A stretch of 64,000 nucleotides of DNA, taken from IMG/VR virus record IMGVR_UViG_3300037875_000559, positions 1 to 64,000 of that record. The stretch is one strand, 5' to 3'. The notes beneath the pieces were generated by a model that saw only the letters and a program-made list of their open reading frames with translations, was not told where the DNA came from and ran no database searches. The translations under genes and the position numbers were made by a program. The stretch comes from a virus. Positions 58,775 through 64,000 of the stretch are shown piece after piece. Every line of letters begins with the position of its first letter. Within the stretch, counting starts at the first letter, position 1.

Positions 58775-58915
58775 TTGAAGCTGTCTGTTTTTTATTTAGT
58801 TCTGATTCTTATCTTTATTTCTGTTCTCTCTTTTGATGCCGGTTCTGAAACTAGCCAACCCCAAGAAATTCTTGAGGGTTCTGAGGATTACGAAGACTAT
58901 GGGTGTTTTAAATGA
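58775..58915 (+). CDS. Small membrane or exported peptide with acidic tail
   Basis: 46 residues from TTG 58775, chosen because AAGGAGGTG lies 5 bases upstream, one of the strongest ribosome sites in the window. A hydrophobic start (LSVFYLVLILIFISVLSF) is followed by an acidic tail (EGSEDYEDYGCF). The stop overlaps the ATG of the next gene (ATGA). It parallels the 18507 peptide in layout. Confidence 0.5.
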   Translation: MKLSVFYLVLILIFISVLSFDAGSETSQPQEILEGSEDYEDYGCFK

Positions 58916-59514
58916 AAGATAAAAACGATTTTGGTGGTGGAAATAAAAACTCTTTGTACATACCTATGTCAGAGATAGAGCAAGAGTTCATACAAAGGTT
59001 AGTTGAAACACAGAGCTTTAGACTTGTTATCCATGATTGGGGCTATGTGGAAGAGCCAAGAGTGACCTTTGGAGATAAGAATCTTCATGTGTTCTTTAAA
59101 CTGTGTTTTGATCGTCCTGAGAACCCAATGCCTGTACATTATTTTGATTTGGAACTTCAGACAAGATCGGGTGTGACTCTCTCCAAGCAAAGGATGAACA
59201 CTGAATATGGAGGACAGCCTATTTTAGTGAAACAAGGTCTTGATCTTGATATGGTTTGGGATATAGCGATCAAACACATAGATCCTAAACTCTTAAAGTC
59301 TCTTATGCCTTCTGTTACAGGGCTTACTTCAAGACTTCAGGATAGAGATAACCATGAGTTTACAGTTTTCGGTAATATGCGATTAAACAGAGACTTGAAA
59401 GATAAGGCTCTTAAATTAAACCAAGCAGAGAAGAACTTGAAAAGTGTTGAGGCTCAGATCAGAGCAGATGCAAGAAAGAACCCTAGAAATATGTTTGAAA
59501 AAGTTGAGGATTAA
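58912..59514 (+). CDS. Hypothetical protein
   Basis: 200 residues, coupled to the acidic membrane peptide by ATGA. Alpha/beta core: SFRLVIHDWGYVEEPRVTFG, HYFDLELQTRSGVTLSKQRM, with a helical C-terminus (KALKLNQAEKNLKSVEAQI). No recognised motif. Stops 4 bases into the end of the convergent gene. Possibly a virion component. Confidence 0.55.
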   Translation: MKDKNDFGGGNKNSLYIPMSEIEQEFIQRLVETQSFRLVIHDWGYVEEPRVTFGDKNLHVFFKLCFDRPENPMPVHYFDLELQTRSGVTLSKQRMNTEYGGQPILVKQGLDLDMVWDIAIKHIDPKLLKSLMPSVTGLTSRLQDRDNHEFTVFGNMRLNRDLKDKALKLNQAEKNLKSVEAQIRADARKNPRNMFEKVED

Positions 59515-59786
59515 GCTACTTCAAAAGAATGGTCTTTTTCCTTCTCTAAGAGAATACGGATGTCTGACATTATGCAGTACACTGCTTCAGACTTTCTCTT
59601 GTGTAAGTAAAAGCTAGGTATCCACCATTTATCGTATCTCTGATCTCCTTGCTCTACTATCTGTGTTAAAAACCCTATGTATTTCTCTTTTCTCTTTTCA
59701 TCTTCCAACCCGAAGATCATTATTTTTGTGGTGTGTAAGATAATAAAATATCTTGTCTTGTATTTTTTGTTCAGATTTTTAATCAT
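59511..59786 (-). CDS. Hypothetical small protein
   Basis: 91 residues, basic, Tyr/Lys/Ile-rich (TRYFIILHTTKIMIFGLEDE). No motif. Overlaps the start side of the upstream 59779 gene by 8 bases, as part of a leftward cluster of four small genes ending here (61051 to 59511). Confidence 0.55.
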   Translation of the reverse strand: MIKNLNKKYKTRYFIILHTTKIMIFGLEDEKRKEKYIGFLTQIVEQGDQRYDKWWIPSFYLHKRKSEAVYCIMSDIRILLEKEKDHSFEVA

Positions 59787-60201
59787 TCGATACTCTCACA
59801 AGGTTATAATTCTCTCTCCAAGCAGAGATTATTATATAGTTTAATGTAGAATTTTCGATTGAAAAACAATCTGGCATTTTTTTATGGTCTATCTTGCAAT
59901 AACTCTTATGAAAAGAAGCACACTCTTTAGAAGACGCACATATTTTATTTACAGGAGCTAGTTTTAAGCATCCTTTTGGATCTCTCACTTCCCTCATTAG
60001 AGGTGTGGTATCTCCATGTATTGCTCTGTCTAAAAGACTTTCAGAAATAAGAGGAATGAGGTTTTCCCATTCTGATCCCTCTAGCTCCTTAAACACCCCC
60101 CAAGGGTCTTCGTTTACGGGCATTATTCTAGCTATTTTTGGGTTTGACCATATTTTGTCTTTGAGGGTCATAAATACTATCCCGTCTCTTTTGTAAATCA
60201 A
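59779..60201 (-). CDS. Hypothetical Cys/His protein
   Basis: 140 residues. In the C-terminal half there are CASSKECASFHKSYC and PDC, a Cys/His pattern that could bind zinc. The N-terminal half is alpha/beta with LIPLISESLLDRAIHG. It overlaps the 60198 gene by 4 bases (ATGA type) and the next by 8. Unknown function. Confidence 0.55.
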   Translation of the reverse strand: MIYKRDGIVFMTLKDKIWSNPKIARIMPVNEDPWGVFKELEGSEWENLIPLISESLLDRAIHGDTTPLMREVRDPKGCLKLAPVNKICASSKECASFHKSYCKIDHKKMPDCFSIENSTLNYIIISAWRENYNLVRVSND

Positions 60202-60515
60202 TGGACTTCTCCTTTCCTTTTTTCAATGTCTCCTAGTATTTTTTCTACTACCTCATCGTTCATTGTTTCTTCAGAACTTAAATACTCAACCACCTCTTCT
60301 GAAGCAGACCCTATCAGAGCTAGTATTTCTCTCCGTTGCCCCTCCTCTTCAGAGTGTACTATTACTTTTAAGTGTGGAAAATAGTATTCTATTCCAAGTT
60401 TCATCCCTATATTTATCCAAATTCGGATTAGCTCCTCTGAAGTTTCTGCTTCAGAAGTTAATGCCGATATCGTTCTATCGAATAAACTCTTAAGTTCTTC
60501 GTTTGTAAAATCCAT
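60198..60515 (-). CDS. Hypothetical acidic protein
   Basis: 105 residues, helical and Glu-rich (DFTNEELKSLFDRTISALTS, GSASEEVVEYLSSEETMNDE). No family recognised. Encoded 11 bases after the primase zinc-domain gene and overlapping the next gene by 4 bases, so the four genes form a leftward operon with primase. Confidence 0.55.
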   Translation of the reverse strand: MDFTNEELKSLFDRTISALTSEAETSEELIRIWINIGMKLGIEYYFPHLKVIVHSEEEGQRREILALIGSASEEVVEYLSSEETMNDEVVEKILGDIEKRKGEVH

Positions 60516-60526
60516 GTTTTTTTACC

Positions 60527-61051
60527 TCAAGGTATTTTCTTTAAAAGCGTATACCAATGTTTAGACGATTGAAGATCTAATGATTTTATCAAGTCGAATG
60601 CTTCCCATAGTTTGATTGCAGTCGAGAGTTCTATTTCTCTCTTTGTCGTTTTGTCTTTTAATATCTGATGTGTTCTTTTAGCGAGGTTTTCTATTTCTAT
60701 TGTGTTTGGGTTTTTGTCCGTATTTTCTTCAACATAGAGATCTTTCTTTCTCGTCTGAACCCAACCACTCAAGCCATACTTCTTCTCTAAGAGAGTGCAG
60801 GATTCAGAAAAAGAGAGACCTTCTTTTTCTAATACTGTTGAAATTGCATCTCTACTTTTCCCACAAGCAAAACAAAACCAACTGCTTGTTTGAGGGTAAA
60901 CTCTAGCGGAAGGTGCATTGTCCTGCCCATCTCCATGCAGATCGCACCTAAACTGTTGCTCTCCTCCTCCTTCATAAACATCGTACCCATACCCTTGAAG
61001 TACGGACTCTATGCTTATTTCTTCTTTGATTCTATCTGCTCTTTTGTTCAT
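60527..61051 (-). CDS. DnaG-type primase, CHC2 zinc-finger half
   Basis: 174 residues, AAAGGAAG 5 bases before ATG 61051. Zinc finger about 33-63: FRCDLHGDGQDNAPSARVYP then WFCFACGKSRDAIS, the CxxH...CxxC CHC2 layout that recognises single-stranded template in DnaG. The remaining 90 residues are helical without a Toprim motif. The Toprim half is at 5457. Together they would make one primase from two polypeptides. The helical part could include the linker that docks to the other half. Confidence 0.85.
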   Translation of the reverse strand: MNKRADRIKEEISIESVLQGYGYDVYEGGGEQQFRCDLHGDGQDNAPSARVYPQTSSWFCFACGKSRDAISTVLEKEGLSFSESCTLLEKKYGLSGWVQTRKKDLYVEENTDKNPNTIEIENLAKRTHQILKDKTTKREIELSTAIKLWEAFDLIKSLDLQSSKHWYTLLKKIP

Positions 61052-61120
61052 TTCTACTTCCTTTGTTTTTCTTTTATCTCTCTATATCGTTACTAAGAGA
61101 AGAAAAGATGGAGATTAATT

Positions 61121-61639
61121 ATGAAGTCTGTAGAGTCTTACACTTATGATGGAGTGTTACAGTATGAAGAGTACTCTAGGGGTCTAGATGTTGGTGTTAC
61201 ACTATACGCTAATGATAGTGAAATAGGCTACATTCGGGGGCAGAAACTCAATTATAATAACTTTGAGAGCTTACAAAAAGCTAAGACTTGCTACAAGGAT
61301 GTTATCCATCTTGCAGGTCTGGGTGGGAAATCTGTGTGCGATACGGTAAAAGGTACTTCTTGCCTTTTACCTAGAGTTTTTATGATTACAGATGTAGAAT
61401 TAGAGAGTTATGACGACCAAGGAGTGAAGCTTAGAGGTCTTGGTCTTGGTAAGATTCTCTATGAGGTTATTTTTACAGAGTTTTTTGAGGAGAATGGGGA
61501 TTTCATTGCAGTTCCAATGAAATGTATTTTCGGAAGAGATAATACTTCTCCTGACGCACAAAGAGTGTGGGACTCTCTTGCTAGAAATCTGGAATCTTCT
61601 TCGGATCTAGTTCTTGTAGATAGGGCTTTGCACTTTTAG
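61121..61639 (+). CDS. GNAT-like acetyltransferase
   Basis: 172 residues. GLGLGKILYEVIFTEFFEEN (about 108-127) is the CoA-binding turn and helix, and the end has SPDAQRVWDSLARNLESS, shared with the 20871 and 56827 proteins. The N-terminus is a beta region (GVTLYANDSEIGYIRGQKL). Its last 4 bases overlap the stop of the convergent 61636 gene. Target unknown. Confidence 0.6.
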   Translation: MKSVESYTYDGVLQYEEYSRGLDVGVTLYANDSEIGYIRGQKLNYNNFESLQKAKTCYKDVIHLAGLGGKSVCDTVKGTSCLLPRVFMITDVELESYDDQGVKLRGLGLGKILYEVIFTEFFEENGDFIAVPMKCIFGRDNTSPDAQRVWDSLARNLESSSDLVLVDRALHF

Positions 61640-61980
61640 TCTTTCTCCCACCAATCGTCAAAACTGCCAAAAGGGATAAGGTCGTATATTTCTACAGGTA
61701 TGCTACCAACACAATCATAGCTGAACCACTCACCACTCCCTCTCCACCTTTTAAGTGTCTCATGAAGTTCCTTTTCTCTCCACCCTAATCCTTCCAAAGA
61801 TATAATTATTTTCAGAGTGTTAGGGTTACCTGTTTGTAAGTTCTTCAACCTTTTCTGAGGGTGCTTAGACCTGCCTATCTTTATTTCTCCTGTCTTTGAT
61901 GATTGTATGAAATAAAGACAGTCGCCTTTTCTTTTCAGTTTGCTTTTTTTGTAACTAACTATTAGATCATCGTAGTTCAT
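61636..61980 (-). CDS. T5orf172/MUG113-type GIY-YIG-like protein
   Basis: 114 residues: CLYFIQSSKTGEIKIGRSKH (about 21-40), PQKRLKNLQTGNPNTLKII, then KELHETLKRWRGSGEWF, the three segments that define the Mug113/T5orf172 branch of GIY-YIG nucleases. It sits 2 bases after the ABC-GNAT gene and could be part of that operon. A more distant GIY-YIG protein is at 21941. Confidence 0.75.
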   Translation of the reverse strand: MNYDDLIVSYKKSKLKRKGDCLYFIQSSKTGEIKIGRSKHPQKRLKNLQTGNPNTLKIIISLEGLGWREKELHETLKRWRGSGEWFSYDCVGSIPVEIYDLIPFGSFDDWWEKD

Positions 61981-61982
61981 TC

Positions 61983-63134
61983 TTATACTCCAAAGAAGTT
62001 GTCTTGTTTTTTGGAACGGTCTTCTTGTCCTTTTAAAAGTCTAGTCCCATCTCCAATATATTCGTGAGAATAGCAGAGTCGATCAGCATGGGCTTCATAG
62101 TCAAAGCTTGTGTAAGCACCACGCTTTTTGGAGTTATTAGAACCCATTCCTTGATAACTGTTCTTTCTACTCACTTTATTCATGCTTGTTGGCTTCCATA
62201 TTTCAGAGTTATTTCTATGTTCCCCTAGCTTTGGGTGAGCTGTTTTAGAGAAATAACGGCAACCCCTATCATAAAACATCTTTGCTACTGCATTTGAGAG
62301 CTTAGATCCTAGTCCCATCCCTTGAAAATCTGGTAAGATCACAGTCCTATGCTCTCTCCAAGCATTTCTCAAATCTCTGCTAGGGAAAGGGATAGCCGAT
62401 CCAAACCCACAAATCGTGTCATGCTCATTAACAAGCAACCAACAGTGAGCCGACTTATTTATTTCAGAGCTTAAATAGTGATGGTCGCAGAAGACTGACC
62501 ACGCTTCGGTCGAGCAAGGTAGGACTCTAAAATCTGAAGAGAGCCTTTCCGACCTCCCTTCTACGAGCCGTCTCGTTAACGTGTTAGCCACCCAATCAGG
62601 CTCTAACCAATTAATAACATCTTCGTGACAGGTGGCAATGACTACATTTCTATAGCCATAGTGGTCTATTACGTTTCTTACACCTACAGAAATAGAGTGA
62701 GCTAAGTCTCTATTACACACAGATGTAAACTCATCTATCACACAGCCGTCTTTCAGACTTATGGCTATCTCCGCTCTGTGTTTTTCTCCTGTAGAGAGGA
62801 CATGGTAAGGTCTGCAAAGAGAGGGTATGGAAGATAATCCTATTTTCATAAGTAGATTGGGTTCTACTTGTGAAGCTATAGCTAAGTTCCCCTTCCAAAC
62901 TATTTCTTTCACCCCTCCCATTTCTTTAAGGAGAGTTGATTTACCGCTTCCACTAGGGCCGAAAATAACTCCAAGTGAGAAATCTTGAGGTACTTTAAAA
63001 GTAGGTACTGTGAAAGAGCTTTCTCCATTAAACCTATAGTCTGAAACTTCGGCTACTCTCTGAATGGTAGGTTCTAGGTCTACTTTTGAGGTGAGGGTTT
63101 GCCCTCCTATTTTTCTATAATTAAATAAGTCCAA
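61983..63134 (-). CDS. ABC ATPase fused to acetyltransferase (COG2401-like)
   Basis: 383 residues. ATPase half: Walker A IFGPSGSGKST at 57-67, signature VLSTGEKHRAEIA at 112-124, Walker B CVIDEFTS at 131-138, switch His in IATCHEDV at 170. There is no membrane domain, so it is not a transporter. Acetyltransferase half about 210-330: CWLLVNEHDTICGFGSAIP, then LPDFQGMGLGSKLSNAVAKM. This architecture is COG2401 (ABC-type ATPase fused to a predicted acetyltransferase); the GNAT part resembles Mom-like DNA-modifying enzymes. The C-terminus is DNFFGV. It is adjacent to a DNA methyltransferase with the same last five residues. Confidence 0.8.
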   Translation of the reverse strand: MDLFNYRKIGGQTLTSKVDLEPTIQRVAEVSDYRFNGESSFTVPTFKVPQDFSLGVIFGPSGSGKSTLLKEMGGVKEIVWKGNLAIASQVEPNLLMKIGLSSIPSLCRPYHVLSTGEKHRAEIAISLKDGCVIDEFTSVCNRDLAHSISVGVRNVIDHYGYRNVVIATCHEDVINWLEPDWVANTLTRRLVEGRSERLSSDFRVLPCSTEAWSVFCDHHYLSSEINKSAHCWLLVNEHDTICGFGSAIPFPSRDLRNAWREHRTVILPDFQGMGLGSKLSNAVAKMFYDRGCRYFSKTAHPKLGEHRNNSEIWKPTSMNKVSRKNSYQGMGSNNSKKRGAYTSFDYEAHADRLCYSHEYIGDGTRLLKGQEDRSKKQDNFFGV

Positions 63135-63136
63135 TT

Positions 63137-63946
63137 TTAAACTCCAAAAAAGTTCTCAGTTTTATATTTAGGTTCAGGAGCTACACCTTTACTCCAAATC
63201 CAAATTGGTTCGCCAAAAGGCTTTGTTGTTTTTTGCCCCCCACGCTGATAAAGCTCGTAGCCGATTACACCTTCGTAATGAGCGTTAAGATTTTCCATAT
63301 GTTTGAGCATCGGCTCACATAGGTTTATGTTTTTTTTGTCGTTGATATTAATACACATACGACCACCTTCAGATAAATGCTTCCAACACTTTGTTAGGGT
63401 TGGAAATAGAAAACCCTCTAGCCATTTTTCAGGTGTCGTGTATCGCTTCCAACTTTGTGTCTCTTCTTCACTATATCGTTCAATGTTGAAATAAGGAGGA
63501 GAGGTAAATACAAAATCAAACTCTCTCTCTCCAAGATCAACATCTTCAGCAGGAGAACAGATAAACTCTGTTTTCTTTTTTGTGTTACAGAAATCAGAAA
63601 TAGCTTCATATTTCTCATGGAGTTTAGTGTTTGGATCTATGCCTACATAAGAAATAGCGTTTGAAGCATGGAAGCCTACGAGCCGATCTCCCCATCCTGC
63701 TGAGAAATCGAGAACATTCTTAGCATCAAAGAACTCGTATATCCATTTCGCAACTACAGGTCTAAACTGTTGAGCCATATAAGAATGGCTCATGATAGCT
63801 CTCCTTAAAGTCTGGCTGTTTATGCCACCTCTAGTGTAAGGTTCATCGCTTCTAAACCCAAAGAACCCTCTGAGGAAGTTGTTTTTCTTATCTGAGTTCT
63901 CCCACTCATATATAGGAGACTTACTTGAATGATAACCACAGCCCAT
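63137..63946 (-). CDS. SAM-dependent DNA methyltransferase (N4/N6-type)
   Basis: 269 residues. SAM motif I VLDFSAGWGDRLVGF (about 78-92), a following YVGIDPN (motif II), and catalytic motif IV FTSPPYFN (about 149-156; [TN]SPPY class). Later GRMCININDKKN. The target may be adenine N6 or cytosine N4. No target-recognition domain is obvious, so specificity is not predictable from the sequence. It ends TENFFGV, as does the ABC-GNAT gene, 2 bases downstream. Start is ATG 63946; upstream sequence leaves 54 bases to the window edge. Confidence 0.75.
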   Translation of the reverse strand: MGCGYHSSKSPIYEWENSDKKNNFLRGFFGFRSDEPYTRGGINSQTLRRAIMSHSYMAQQFRPVVAKWIYEFFDAKNVLDFSAGWGDRLVGFHASNAISYVGIDPNTKLHEKYEAISDFCNTKKKTEFICSPAEDVDLGEREFDFVFTSPPYFNIERYSEEETQSWKRYTTPEKWLEGFLFPTLTKCWKHLSEGGRMCININDKKNINLCEPMLKHMENLNAHYEGVIGYELYQRGGQKTTKPFGEPIWIWSKGVAPEPKYKTENFFGV

Positions 63947-64000
63947 TCTTATTATTTGTGTGAATTGATCTGAGACTGTCTTGCCTCTGTTATTTCCAAA

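Larger units (their letters stand above)
1..64000. repeat. Dispersed heptamer AGAAATA / TATTTCT
   Basis: About 190 copies counted by eye on both strands (count is approximate), a mean spacing near 340 bases. With about 38% GC the chance expectation is near 20. Copies lie in all three reading frames, in both orientations and in spacers. One-base neighbours such as GGAAATA and TGAAATA are much rarer. The longest gaps are about 18545-20636 and 26176-28139. Confidence 0.8.

Noticed and set aside
1-64000. AGAAATA as a ribosome site or promoter element
   Set aside because: Most copies are inside genes, in both orientations relative to transcription and in all frames. Only a few touch start codons.
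1-64000. tRNA genes
   Set aside because: No cloverleaf-like sequence was recognised in the short spacers by eye. A covariance search would be needed to exclude one fully.
1-64000. Prophage or integrative element
   Set aside because: No integrase, repressor, attachment repeat or bacterial flanking gene is visible. The gene set fits a large lytic phage, but the window is only part of the genome.

Overview
The window is a 64 kb piece of a large, tightly packed, AT-rich bacteriophage genome with a contractile tail (myovirus type). The evidence is a tail sheath gene running in from the left edge, a complete tail module (tube, two chaperone-position genes, a 1213-residue tape measure, baseplate paralogues, a large hub and an OB-fold spike), and replication and nucleotide genes mixed among them on both strands. 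Genes overlap by a few bases (ATGA and TAATG junctions) and no stretch above 300 bases lacks a gene. I saw no tRNA, CRISPR array, integrase, terminase or capsid gene. A signal-peptide DUF481-like outer-membrane protein, a lipoprotein and an outer-membrane-like beta domain suggest a Gram-negative host. The lipoprotein's Ala-Gly-Thr-Glu-Met-Gly-Gly repeats recall lipoproteins of Bradymonadales/Myxococcota-like bacteria, but that is only a hint.

Layout. 1-2.4 kb: tail sheath. 2.4-7.6 kb: thymidine kinase, a sigma-factor-like protein, a lytic transglycosylase, the Toprim half of a primase and a possible 2H phosphoesterase. 7.6-12.7 kb: small zinc-ribbon and membrane proteins, then three tandem virion-protein paralogues sharing a DLFPNKSQ motif. 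12.8-18.4 kb: outer-membrane protein, Ntn hydrolase and neck/tail-completion type proteins. 18.5-22.3 kb: holin-like gene, a Gly-rich fibre gene that looks inserted (it is flanked by a duplicated start of the nuclease gene), SNase nuclease, a GNAT and a GIY-YIG nuclease. 22.3-29.4 kb: candidate internal virion proteins, a membrane/coiled-coil/beta protein, a DUF2325-like protein and a deoxynucleoside kinase. 29.5-43.7 kb: tail tube to spike. 43.7-52.8 kb: unknown genes, a C39-like peptidase protein, Ig-like virion proteins, a WGR protein, the lipoprotein, a HAD RNA-repair-like protein and a histone H1-like protein. 52.8-64 kb: DNA polymerase A with two zinc ribbons, GNATs, topoisomerase IB, the zinc-finger half of the primase, a second GIY-YIG-type protein, and an ABC-ATPase/acetyltransferase fusion beside a DNA methyltransferase.

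The most unexpected signal is not a gene. The heptamer AGAAATA (TATTTCT on the other strand) occurs about 190 times by my hand count, roughly nine times more often than base composition predicts. It lies in both orientations, in all reading frames and in spacers, and is absent from the fibre cassette that looks recently inserted. Other notable points are the primase split over two distant loci, an identical C-terminal NFFGV pentapeptide on the two putative DNA-modification proteins, a family of similar N-terminal amphipathic helices on otherwise unrelated proteins (possible capsid-targeting signals), and a repeated AGTTTATTTAT element 41-56 bases upstream of several genes that may be a phage promoter.
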